Origin: Pseudomonas lijiangensis
GTDB lineage: Bacteria; Pseudomonadota; Gammaproteobacteria; Pseudomonadales; Pseudomonadaceae
Assembly: GCF_018968705.1 (NCBI RefSeq)
Contig: NZ_CP076668.1
Coordinates: 248,001-312,000 of the forward strand
DNA: 64,000 nt
Reading direction: 5' to 3'
The notes below the pieces were generated by a model, which worked only from the letters and a program-made list of their open reading frames with translations, was not told the DNA's origin and searched no databases. Of the stretch, positions 7,925-15,512 are shown piece after piece. The translations under genes were made by a program, and so were the position numbers. Within the stretch, counting starts at the first letter, position 1. Every line of letters starts with the position of its first letter.

Positions 7925-8077
7925 ATGAAACGCAAGCCGGATTTACTGTGGGTTTTAGTGGCATTGTTCGGCTTGGGTATCGTGACTACCGGTTATGCGC
8001 AGAGCTTGTGGACCAACAAGGTCGATGCGCCTGTCGAGATCACTCAGCAGCAACAAAAGGTCCCCGGTCGGTATTGA
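7925..8077 (+). CDS. Small hypothetical single-pass membrane protein (50 aa)
   Basis: Short reading frame with AAGGAGGG seven nt before the ATG, a strong ribosome site that is the main support. It encodes MKRKPDLLWVLVALFGLGIV and ends KVPGRY: two Lys/Arg at the N-terminus, one hydrophobic helix (about 8-26) and a polar, Gln-rich tail, so it is either an inner-membrane protein or has a signal peptide ending near TTGYAQ. I do not recognise the family. It lies alone between the EVE gene and fau. Confidence 0.7.
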   Translation: MKRKPDLLWVLVALFGLGIVTTGYAQSLWTNKVDAPVEITQQQQKVPGRY

Positions 8078-8128
8078 TGTTTTAAGCTTCTTTCTTTTCC
8101 GGGGGCTATGCCTGTAGCTCCCGTCGCG

Positions 8129-8746
8129 TCACTTCCCTTCCTGTTGTGCCAGATACCAGCGTTTGTCCGATACCGTGCCTTGCAACGGTACATCCCAGCT
8201 TGCCTGTGCGAGCCGTTCGACTTTCTGGCATTCATGGGCCAGACCCAGCAGCAGCGGTTTTTTCCAGGTTTTTCTGCGCGCCAGATACGCCAGGCTGCGG
8301 TCATAGAAACCGCCGCCCATGCCGAGGCGTCCGCCTTCTTCATCGAATCCGACCAGAGGCATGAGAATCAGATCCAGCGCCCATATCCTGCGTTGCCGTG
8401 CGCGGTTGATGCGCGGCTCCGGGATGCGAAAACGGTTGGGGATGAATTTCTCGCCAGGGCGCACGCGCTGGAAAACCATCCTGGTGCGTGGCCAGGCATT
8501 CAACACCGGCAGGTAAGTCGCCTTGCCCCGGCGTTGTGCGGCCCGCAGCAAAAGTCGTGGATCGATCTCGCCGTCCATGGGCAGATAAAGCGAGACATGC
8601 CGGGCGCGGCGAAACAGGGGATGTTGTGCCAGTTGGCGATACAGACCGCGAGCGGCTGCGCGTTGCTGGGCAGGACTCAAGGCACGACGCGCCTTGCGTA
8701 GCTGGCGGCGCAGTTGCGGGCGTGTGAGTGTCGGGTTGCTGGTCAT
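8129..8746 (-). CDS. fau: 5-formyltetrahydrofolate cyclo-ligase
   Basis: 205 residues from the ATG at 8746 (MTSNPTLTRPQLRRQLRK); an ATG at 8803 would lengthen it by 19 unlikely residues. It converts 5-formyl-THF to 5,10-methenyl-THF with ATP. Diagnostic parts are SLYLPMDGEIDP (about 52-63), and the glycine-rich nucleotide loop GRLGMGGGFYDRSLA (about 158-172). It lies directly downstream of the 6S RNA gene on the same strand, the arrangement conserved across gammaproteobacteria (zapA-ssrS-fau), so part of its transcription probably comes from the 6S promoter. Confidence 0.93.
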   Translation of the reverse strand: MTSNPTLTRPQLRRQLRKARRALSPAQQRAAARGLYRQLAQHPLFRRARHVSLYLPMDGEIDPRLLLRAAQRRGKATYLPVLNAWPRTRMVFQRVRPGEKFIPNRFRIPEPRINRARQRRIWALDLILMPLVGFDEEGGRLGMGGGFYDRSLAYLARRKTWKKPLLLGLAHECQKVERLAQASWDVPLQGTVSDKRWYLAQQEGK

Positions 8747-8840
8747 GAGCGCAAGGTCATGCAGGCTGATCCGTGAGGTTGAAACCAGGTACGGAATCGA
8801 CATTGCCAGACAGCTGGACTGGCAATGGATTGAATGAGGA

Positions 8841-9018
8841 CTCCCCGACGAACCGCTGTCGGTGTAGCCCTTGAACCCGAAAGTTCAAGGTGGTGATTGC
8901 AGGAGGTCTTAAGGCTTTCCGTCAAGCGGACATGCACACCGACCCCAACGTGCAACCCCCGTGGTTGTGCGTATCGGCTCAGGGACATGACCGACTGGCA
9001 AGCACTCCAGGGAGCGGC
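8841..9018 (-). ncRNA. ssrS: 6S RNA
   Basis: The minus strand between zapA and fau reads like Pseudomonas 6S RNA: GCCAGTCGGTCATGTCCCTG near the 5' side, ACGGGGGTTGCA in the middle, GTCCGCTTGACGGAAAGCCT, then the hairpin CTTGAACTTTCGGGTTCAAG near the 3' side. The ends pair over a long interrupted stem (start CGCTCCCTGG region, end GTCGGGGAG region). 6S RNA mimics an open promoter and holds sigma-70 RNA polymerase in stationary phase. Ends are approximate. Confidence 0.9.
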
Positions 9019-9046
9019 GCAAGTATACAGAAACGTCTGCAAATAA

Positions 9047-9376
9047 TCAGCTACGAGGTGAATCGGGTGTTGTCGGAGTGTCTGTGGACAGCGCCAGATC
9101 GACTCTTTCCAGCAGGTCGCGCACCTGTTCGCGGGTCGAACCGCTGGTTTGCACGTCAGGCAGATTCTGTTTGTGCAGCAGGTCGTGAGTGATGTTCAGG
9201 GCAGCCATGACCGCAATGCGGTCTGCGCCGATCACTTTGCCGCTGCTGCGGATTTCACGCATCTTGCCATCCAGGTAGCGGGCGGCGCTGACCAGGTTGG
9301 TGCGCTCTTCCTGAGGGCAAATGATCGAATATTCCTTGTCGAGGATTTGAACGGTAACGCTGTTGCCATTACTCAT
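9047..9376 (-). CDS. zapA: Cell division protein ZapA
   Basis: 109 residues. Binds FtsZ and bundles its filaments at the division site. The globular head shows VTVQILDKEYSIICPQEE (about 7-24) and LVSAARYLDGKMREIR (about 28-43), followed by GADRIAVMAALNITHDLL and a C-terminal helix. Its ATG overlaps the stop of the upstream zapB-like gene by 4 nt, so the two are coupled. Position upstream of the 6S RNA is conserved. Confidence 0.95.
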   Translation of the reverse strand: MSNGNSVTVQILDKEYSIICPQEERTNLVSAARYLDGKMREIRSSGKVIGADRIAVMAALNITHDLLHKQNLPDVQTSGSTREQVRDLLERVDLALSTDTPTTPDSPRS

Positions 9377-9582
9377 GAGTCTTGCTCCAGGGCCTTGAGG
9401 CGCGAAATCATGGACTCGACCTTCTGCCGGGCGATTTCGTTCTTTTCGATGAGGTGGGCGCGTTCCTCGCGCCAGGATTTTTCCTGAGCTAATAGGAGTG
9501 CATTTTGGCTTTTAAGTTGCTCGGTGTGCTTGAGCAGCAATTCGAGCCGGTTCATCAGGGCTTGCAGATCGGTGTCTTCCAT
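9373..9582 (-). CDS. ZapB-like coiled-coil protein (TIGR02449 family)
   Basis: 69 residues, almost all one helix: LQALMNRLELLLKHTEQLK, then LLLAQEKSWREERAHLIEKN and IARQKVESMISRLKALEQ. Size, coiled-coil nature and overlap with zapA fit the small family that pairs with ZapA in pseudomonads and is thought to act at the Z-ring. First gene of the zapB-like/zapA/ssrS/fau unit; divergent from ygfB. Confidence 0.88.
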   Translation of the reverse strand: MEDTDLQALMNRLELLLKHTEQLKSQNALLLAQEKSWREERAHLIEKNEIARQKVESMISRLKALEQDS

Positions 9583-9730
9583 TGTTTTCCACTGAATACT
9601 TTCTGATGAATGGCACGGAGTCAGGTAACGCCACTGCCTCTAACCGCCGTGTTGATGATCTTGTTGCGCGGATAGTCTAGGATACAAGGCCTTCATTCTA
9701 GACATTGCGCCGTTTGGCGACTAGCTGCCC

Positions 9731-10285
9731 ATGCCCATTCAGAATTCTCCGTACAAAGCATTTGCCACTCTGCTCAATACCAGTGGCCATCCGGTTTCCC
9801 CTGCCGAACTGCACGGCCTGTTGCTGGGGCGCAGTTGTGCCGGTGCCGGCTTCGATAGCGAAGGCTGGTTTGCCGATGCTTCCGTACTGCTTGAAACCGA
9901 GCCTGAAGACAACGTTCGCCAGGCGCTGATCGGCCTGCAGGAGATGGTCAAGGGCGAACTCACCAGTGATGACATGACGGTCGTGCTGTTGCTGCCCGGC
10001 GATGACGAGCCGCTGGCCGAGCGCGCTGCTGCACTGGGCCAATGGTGCCAGGGTTTCCTGTCGGGCTTTGGCCTGGCGGTTGGAGATGCGGTGCTGAGCA
10101 TCGAAGCCACTGAAGTGTTGCAGGATCTGGCGGCCATCGCTCAGGTTCAGGATGCACTTGAAGAATCCGAAGACGGCGAAAGCGATTACATGGAAGTCAT
10201 GGAATACCTGCGCGTCGCACCACTGCTGCTGTTCACCGAATGCAGCAAGGCCGTTGCGCCACAGCCCAAGCCTTCCCTGCACTGA
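9731..10285 (+). CDS. ygfB: YecA/UPF0149 family protein YgfB
   Basis: 184 residues. The family signature is the N-terminal [20 protein letters not shown] (about 15-34) and a helical remainder with [14 protein letters not shown] (about 102-115). In P. aeruginosa YgfB is reported to modulate an amidase gene and beta-lactam resistance; here that is only a family-level expectation. First gene of a plus-strand run ygfB-pepP-ubiH-ubiI, a conserved order. Confidence 0.92.
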   Translation: MPIQNSPYKAFATLLNTSGHPVSPAELHGLLLGRSCAGAGFDSEGWFADASVLLETEPEDNVRQALIGLQEMVKGELTSDDMTVVLLLPGDDEPLAERAAALGQWCQGFLSGFGLAVGDAVLSIEATEVLQDLAAIAQVQDALEESEDGESDYMEVMEYLRVAPLLLFTECSKAVAPQPKPSLH

Positions 10286-10359
10286 TTGCCCATCACGGCG
10301 CGCCGGCAGGGTTTCTACAGACCTGACCGGCTCGCTCCACCAAGGGACCCCGTCTGCCC

Positions 10360-11694
10360 ATGATCTCTATCCCGAAGTCCGAATACGCCCGTCGACGCAA
10401 GGCCCTGATGGCCCAGATGGTGCCCAACAGCATCGCCATTCTTCCGGCCGCGGCTGTTGCGATTCGCAATCGTGATGTCGAGCATGTCTACCGGCAGGAC
10501 AGCGACTTCCAGTACCTGAGCGGCTTTCCCGAGCCTGAAGCTGTGGTGGTGCTGATTCCGGGGCGTGAATATGGCGAGTACGTGCTGTTCTGTCGTGAGC
10601 GCAATCCGGAGCGCGAGTTGTGGGACGGGCTGCGCGCCGGTCAGGAAGGCGCCATTCGGGATTTCGGTGCCGACGATGCCTTCCCGATCAACGACATCGA
10701 CGACATCCTGCCGGGCCTGATCGAAGGGCGCGAGCGGGTGTATTCGGCCATGGGCAGCAACCCTGAATTCGACCGGCATCTGATGGAGTGGATCAATACG
10801 ATTCGCTCCAAGGCCCATCTGGGGGCGCAGCCGCCGAACGAGTTCGTTGCGCTGGATCATCTGCTGCATGATATGCGCCTGTATAAATCGGCAGCGGAAG
10901 TGAAGGTCATGCGCGAGGCTGCGCAGATTTCCGCTCGTGCCCACATCCGGGCGATGCAGGCCAGCCGTGCCGGGTTGTATGAGTTCAGCCTGGAAGCCGA
11001 GCTGGACTACGAGTTTCGCAAGGGTGGGGCAAAGATGCCGGCCTACGGGTCCATCGTCGCTTCGGGCCGCAACGCCTGCATCCTGCACTATCAGCAGAAC
11101 GACGCGCCGCTCAAGGATGGCGATCTGGTGTTGATCGACGCCGGTTGCGAGATTGATTGCTATGCCAGTGACATCACCCGCACTTTTCCGGTGAGCGGGA
11201 AGTTCTCGGCAGAGCAGAAGGCGATCTACGAACTGGTGCTCAAGTCTCAGGAAGCGGCGTTCGCGGCCATTGGCCCCGGCAAGCACTGGAACCAGGCACA
11301 TGAAGCGACGGTCAGGGTCATTACGGCCGGGCTGGTTGAGCTGGGCCTGTTGCAGGGCGATGTAGACGAGTTGATCGAAACTGAAGCGTACAAAGCGTTC
11401 TATATGCACCGTGCCGGGCACTGGCTGGGCATGGATGTGCATGACGTGGGCGAATACAAGGTCGGCGGTGAATGGCGAGTGCTGGAGGTGGGCATGGCGC
11501 TGACCGTGGAGCCGGGGATTTATGTCTCTCCCGACAATCAGAACGTCGCGAAAAAATGGCGAGGTATCGGTGTGCGAATCGAGGATGACGTAGTGGTGAC
11601 CAAGAAGGGGTGTGAAATTCTTTCCGGTGGCGTGCCCAAGACTGTCGCTGAAATCGAGGCCCTGATGGCCGCTGCACAGGCTCAGGTCGCATGA
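10360..11694 (+). CDS. pepP: Xaa-Pro aminopeptidase P
   Basis: 444 residues. Cytoplasmic dimetal peptidase removing N-terminal residues that precede proline. The N-terminal part (MISIPKSEYARRRKALMAQM, VYRQDSDFQYLSGFPEPEA) is the creatinase-like domain. The pita-bread catalytic domain has the metal ligands in LVLIDAGCEIDCYASDITRT (two Asp), MHRAGHWLGMDVHD (His), LTVEPGIYV (Glu) and GIGVRIEDDV (Glu). AAGGGA precedes the ATG. The last 4 nt overlap ubiH. Confidence 0.96.
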   Translation: MISIPKSEYARRRKALMAQMVPNSIAILPAAAVAIRNRDVEHVYRQDSDFQYLSGFPEPEAVVVLIPGREYGEYVLFCRERNPERELWDGLRAGQEGAIRDFGADDAFPINDIDDILPGLIEGRERVYSAMGSNPEFDRHLMEWINTIRSKAHLGAQPPNEFVALDHLLHDMRLYKSAAEVKVMREAAQISARAHIRAMQASRAGLYEFSLEAELDYEFRKGGAKMPAYGSIVASGRNACILHYQQNDAPLKDGDLVLIDAGCEIDCYASDITRTFPVSGKFSAEQKAIYELVLKSQEAAFAAIGPGKHWNQAHEATVRVITAGLVELGLLQGDVDELIETEAYKAFYMHRAGHWLGMDVHDVGEYKVGGEWRVLEVGMALTVEPGIYVSPDNQNVAKKWRGIGVRIEDDVVVTKKGCEILSGGVPKTVAEIEALMAAAQAQVA

Positions 11695-12878
11695 GCCGCT
11701 TCAATCTTGCCATCATCGGTGGCGGTCTGGTGGGTGCCAGCCTCGCTCTGGCCTTGCAGGCGGGCGCAAAGGCGCGCGGCTGGAAAATCGTCCTGATTGA
11801 ACCTTTTGCTCCCGGCGATAGCTATCAACCCAGCTACGATGCACGCTCTTCGGCGCTGTCGTTTGGTGCGAGGCGTATTTATGAGCGCCTTGGCCTGTGG
11901 CAGCAGATCACCCGTCGTGCCGAACCCATCTTGCAGATTCAGGTGTCCGATCGCGGGCGTTTCGGCGCGACCCGTCTTGCCGCCATGGAAGAAGGCGTGC
12001 CGGCGCTGGGTTATGTGGTGGAAAATGCCTGGCTTGGCCAATGCCTGTGGGCGGGGCTGGATCGTGAAGTCGTGACATGGCGCGTGCCTGCCGAGGTCAA
12101 GCACATGCAGGCCCTGGCCGACGGCTATCGATTGACCCTCAATGACGAAACCGAACTGGAATGTGATCTGGCGGTGTTGGCCGATGGTGGCCGCTCCAGC
12201 CTGCGCGAACAGTTGGGGATTGGCGTGCGCGAACGCTCCTATGATCAGAGCGCCCTGATCGCCAACATCACCCCGAGCGAAGCCCATTGCGGACAGGCGT
12301 TCGAGCGCTTCACCGATGACGGTCCCATGGCTCTGTTGCCATTGCCGGAAAACCGCTGCGCGCTGGTCTGGACCCGCAAGGGCAACGACACTCAGCGGCT
12401 TGCGGCGCTGGATGACCGCAGCTTCCTCAGTGAACTGCAGAATGTATTCGGTTACCGCCTGGGCACCTTGCGTCAGGTCGGTTCGCGGCATGTGTATCCG
12501 CTTTCCCTGGTGGAAGCCGAAGAGCAGGTTCGTTCGCATCTGGTCGTGCTGGGCAATGCCGCCCACAGCCTGCACCCGATTGCCGGTCAGGGTTTCAACC
12601 TGTCGCTTCGTGATGCCGACGCTCTGGCTGAATCATTGCTGGAAAGCGATAAGCTGCCGGGCGACCTGTCGACCCTGCTGGCCTATCGTGAACGGCAGCG
12701 CCTCGATCAACAGATGACCGTGGGTTTTTCCGACAAGGTAACCCGGCTGTTCGGCAGCACGCAGCCTGTGGTCACCGCAGGCCGCAACCTGGGGTTGCTG
12801 GGGCTGGATCTGCTGCCACCGGCCAAGCGCTGGTTTGCCCGTCAGGCCATGGGTCTGGGGACTCGATCCGATGTGTGA
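11691..12878 (+). CDS. ubiH: 2-octaprenyl-6-methoxyphenol hydroxylase
   Basis: 395 residues. FAD monooxygenase of ubiquinone synthesis. Motifs in order: the dinucleotide fold IIGGGLVGASLALALQ (about 6-21), the DG motif LADGGRSSLREQLG (about 163-176), and the FAD-phosphate motif GNAAHSLHPIAGQGFNLSLR (about 285-304). It starts inside the last codons of pepP (4-nt overlap) and is followed 51 bp later by the paralogue ubiI. Assignment of H rather than I or F rests on gene order. Confidence 0.93.
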   Translation: MSRFNLAIIGGGLVGASLALALQAGAKARGWKIVLIEPFAPGDSYQPSYDARSSALSFGARRIYERLGLWQQITRRAEPILQIQVSDRGRFGATRLAAMEEGVPALGYVVENAWLGQCLWAGLDREVVTWRVPAEVKHMQALADGYRLTLNDETELECDLAVLADGGRSSLREQLGIGVRERSYDQSALIANITPSEAHCGQAFERFTDDGPMALLPLPENRCALVWTRKGNDTQRLAALDDRSFLSELQNVFGYRLGTLRQVGSRHVYPLSLVEAEEQVRSHLVVLGNAAHSLHPIAGQGFNLSLRDADALAESLLESDKLPGDLSTLLAYRERQRLDQQMTVGFSDKVTRLFGSTQPVVTAGRNLGLLGLDLLPPAKRWFARQAMGLGTRSDV

Positions 12879-12929
12879 TCCACGAACTTTCAGAACACGG
12901 CCACGGCCGCAAGCGAGAACGATCTAAGC

Positions 12930-14150
12930 ATGGAAACCCGCGCAGATGTGCTGATTGTCGGAGCCGGAATGGTCGGCAGCGCCCTTGCATTGGCCCTGCA
13001 AGGCAGCGGCCTGGATGTGGTCGTGGTCGATGGCGGCCCGCTGAGCGTCAAACCCTTCGATTCGCAATCGTCCTTCGAGCCCCGCGTCAGTGCTCTGTCG
13101 GCAGCCAGCCAGCGGATTCTGCAGCGCCTTGATGTCTGGGAAGGCATCGCCGCCCGTCGCGTCAGCCCTTATGGGCAGATGCATGTGTGGGACGGAAGTG
13201 GCACTGGCGAAATTCATTTCTCGGCATCCAGCGTGCATGCCGAAGTGCTGGGGCATATCGTCGAGAACCGTGTGGTGCAGGACGCTCTGCTGGAGCGGCT
13301 GCACGACAGTGATATCGGTTTATTGGCCAATGCCCGTCTGGAGCACATGCGTCATTCCGGCGACGACTGGCTGCTGACCCTGGCCGACGGTCGCCAGTTG
13401 CGTGCGCCGCTGGTCATTGCTGCCGATGGTGCCAATTCGGCCGTGCGCCGTCTGACAGGCACACCGACCCGGGAATGGGATTATCTGCATCACGCCATCG
13501 TCACCAGCGTGCGAACGGCGGACTCTCATCGCAAGACCGCCTGGCAGCGTTTTACCGACGATGGCCCGCTGGCGTTCCTGCCGCTGGAGCGCGAAGGCGA
13601 GCACTGGTGTTCCATCGTCTGGTCGGTGACGCCGCTTGAGGCCGAGCGCCTGATGGCGCTGGATGACGAAACCTTCTGCCGCGAACTGGAGCGGGCTTTC
13701 GAGGGCCGTCTGGGGCAGGTGCTGGCTTCTGACCCGCGAGTGTGTGTGCCGTTGCGTCAGCGTCATGCCAAGCGTTATGTCGCGCCGGGGCTGGCGCTGA
13801 TTGGCGATGCCGCCCACACCATTCACCCGCTGGCCGGTCAGGGCGTGAACCTGGGCTTTCTGGATGCGGCGGTACTGGCTGAAGTGTTGCTGCATGCTGC
13901 CGAGCGTGGCGAGCGTCTGGCCGATGTCCGTGTGCTCGGTCGTTACGAGCGCCGCCGCATGCCACACAACCTGGCCCTGATGGCGGCCATGGAAGGTTTC
14001 GAGCGCCTGTTCCAGGCCAACCCGCTGCCGCTGCGCTGGCTGCGCAACACCGGCCTGAAGATGGTCAACCAAATGCCGGAAGCCAAGGCCATGTTTGTGC
14101 GTGAAGCGTTGGGATTGTCCGGCGAACTCCCGGAGCTTGCCCGCCTGTAG
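12930..14150 (+). CDS. ubiI: UbiH/UbiF/VisC-family FAD monooxygenase, probably UbiI
   Basis: 406 residues. Second FAD-dependent aromatic hydroxylase of the ubiquinone pathway; in the conserved order pepP-ubiH-visC this is the C5 hydroxylase UbiI. Motifs: VLIVGAGMVGSALALALQGS (about 6-25), IAADGANSAVRRLTG (about 161-175) and GDAAHTIHPLAGQGVNLGFL (about 291-310). FAD-binding segments line up with those of the neighbouring ubiH, so the pair looks like an old duplication. A REP-type palindrome follows the stop by 27 bp. Confidence 0.9.
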   Translation: METRADVLIVGAGMVGSALALALQGSGLDVVVVDGGPLSVKPFDSQSSFEPRVSALSAASQRILQRLDVWEGIAARRVSPYGQMHVWDGSGTGEIHFSASSVHAEVLGHIVENRVVQDALLERLHDSDIGLLANARLEHMRHSGDDWLLTLADGRQLRAPLVIAADGANSAVRRLTGTPTREWDYLHHAIVTSVRTADSHRKTAWQRFTDDGPLAFLPLEREGEHWCSIVWSVTPLEAERLMALDDETFCRELERAFEGRLGQVLASDPRVCVPLRQRHAKRYVAPGLALIGDAAHTIHPLAGQGVNLGFLDAAVLAEVLLHAAERGERLADVRVLGRYERRRMPHNLALMAAMEGFERLFQANPLPLRWLRNTGLKMVNQMPEAKAMFVREALGLSGELPELARL

Positions 14151-14177
14151 GAGCACGTGTTGTCAGGTCAGCTCGGT

Positions 14178-14269
14178 TGTGGGAGGCAGCTTGCTGGCGA
14201 CAGGGCCGTTGAAGCCGATAAACAATCGTTGACTTCACTGTCCCCGTCGCCGGCAAGCCGCCTCCCACA
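14178..14269. repeat. REP-type palindrome after ubiI
   Basis: Long inverted repeat. The left arm TGTGGGAGGCAGCTTGCTGG and the right arm, read in reverse complement as TGTGGGAGGCGGCTTGCCGG, continue into GCGAC on both sides; they differ mainly by single transitions. The loop is about 30 nt. It is a different REP subtype from the TTCGCGAATNAATTCGC copies and closes the ubi operon. Confidence 0.85.
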
Positions 14270-14341
14270 TGACTATGAGTCATGCGCCATATCGGGCTTG
14301 AAACATTCGGTAACGCCTCGGGCGGCTGTTCGATTGTGATC

Positions 14342-14360
14342 GAAAATGGGATTAACTACC
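14342..14360. promoter_or_regulatory. Possible Fur box before the Fe(III) binding protein gene
   Basis: GAAAATGGGATTAACTACC agrees with the 19-bp Fur consensus GATAATGATAATCATTATC at about 12 positions and contains the inverted repeat AAATGG-N9-CCATTT. It lies 35 bp before the ATG at 14395, where a repressor could block transcription. The gene it precedes is an iron-uptake gene, but the match is moderate. Confidence 0.4.
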
Positions 14361-14394
14361 ATTTCGCCTCATTTTTCGAACGCGAGAGACTCCC

Positions 14395-15396
14395 ATGCAG
14401 GCTAGCAAGCGTCTTCTGGCTGCTTTGACACTCACAGTGCTCGGCAGCACTGCCCAGGCCGCTGACGAGGTCGTGGTGTATTCATCGCGTATCGATGAGC
14501 TGATCAAGCCGGTCTTCGATGCCTACACGGCCAAGACCGGGGTGAAGATCAAGTTCATCACCGACAAGGAAGCCCCGCTGATGCAGCGCATCAAGGCCGA
14601 AGGCGAAAACGCCACGGCTGACCTGCTGCTGACCGTCGATGCCGGTAACCTCTGGCAGGCCGAGCAGATGGGGATTCTCCAGCCGTTCACCTCGCCGGTG
14701 ATCGACGCCAATATCCCGCCCCAATACCGTTCGTCCAGCCATGCCTGGACCGGCCTGAGCCTGCGGGCGCGGACCATCGCCTACTCGACGGATCGCGTCA
14801 AACCTGCCGAACTGAGCACTTACGAAGCCCTGGCAGACAAGAACTGGGAAGGGCGCCTGTGCCTGCGCACGGCCAAGAAAGTTTATAACCAGTCCCTGAC
14901 GGCGACCCTGATCGAAACCCATGGCGCCGAAGCGTCCGAGAAGATTCTCAAGGGTTGGGTCAATAACCTGTCCACCGATGTGTTCTCCGATGACATTGCG
15001 GTGCTTGAGGCCATCAATGCCGGGCAATGCGACGTCGGTATCGTCAACTCCTATTACTACGGTCGCCTGCACAAGGATAATCCCGACCTGGCAGTGAAGC
15101 TGTTCTGGCCGAACCAGTCGGATCGCGGCGTACACGTCAACCTGTCGGGTATCGGTCTGACAAGACATGCACCACACCCCGAGGCCGCCAAGGCGCTGGT
15201 TGAATGGATGACGGGCCCTGAGGCACAAGCCATCTTCTCCGGCATCAACCAGGAATTCCCGGCCAATCCGAAAGTCGCGCCATCGGCAGAAGTCGCCAGT
15301 TGGGGCACGTTCAAGGCTGACACCATTCCTGTCGAAGTGGCAGGCAAGCGTCAGGCCGAAGCAATTCGCATGATGGATCGCGCTGGCTGGAATTGA
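14395..15396 (+). CDS. Periplasmic Fe(III)-binding protein of an ABC importer
   Basis: 333 residues. Signal peptide [20 protein letters not shown] with cleavage near AQAAD. The mature protein begins [20 protein letters not shown], the start typical of AfuA/FbpA/SfuA ferric-binding proteins, and has a Tyr pair in the segment [17 protein letters not shown] (about 217-233) that chelates iron in the family. It delivers free Fe(III) to the permease encoded downstream. A possible Fur box lies upstream. Between the two genes is a 72-bp palindrome, which would lower expression of the permease relative to this protein. Confidence 0.9.
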   Translation: MQASKRLLAALTLTVLGSTAQAADEVVVYSSRIDELIKPVFDAYTAKTGVKIKFITDKEAPLMQRIKAEGENATADLLLTVDAGNLWQAEQMGILQPFTSPVIDANIPPQYRSSSHAWTGLSLRARTIAYSTDRVKPAELSTYEALADKNWEGRLCLRTAKKVYNQSLTATLIETHGAEASEKILKGWVNNLSTDVFSDDIAVLEAINAGQCDVGIVNSYYYGRLHKDNPDLAVKLFWPNQSDRGVHVNLSGIGLTRHAPHPEAAKALVEWMTGPEAQAIFSGINQEFPANPKVAPSAEVASWGTFKADTIPVEVAGKRQAEAIRMMDRAGWN

Positions 15397-15413
15397 TTTA
15401 ATACCGCTACACC

Positions 15414-15485
15414 CTGTGGGAGAGAATCGGGCGGCGCTCCGCTTATTCGCGAATGAGCGGAGCGCCGCCCGATTCTCTCCCACAG
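15414..15485. repeat. 72-bp near-perfect palindrome between iron transport genes
   Basis: Two perfect 30-nt arms (15414-15443 and 15456-15485; left arm begins CTGTGGGAGAGAATCGGGCG) surround a 12-nt centre holding the palindrome ATTCGCGAAT. Only one base pair of the whole 72 bp fails to match. It sits 18 bp after the stop of the binding protein gene and 28 bp before the chosen start of the permease gene. As RNA it would fold into an extremely stable hairpin. Confidence 0.95.
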
Positions 15486-15512
15486 CTTTTTCATGATTTT
15501 CGAGAATCCTCC

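Noticed and set aside
14178..14269. CRISPR-like repeats
   Set aside because: The repeats here and elsewhere are single REP palindromes without regular spacers; no CRISPR array or cas gene is in the window.
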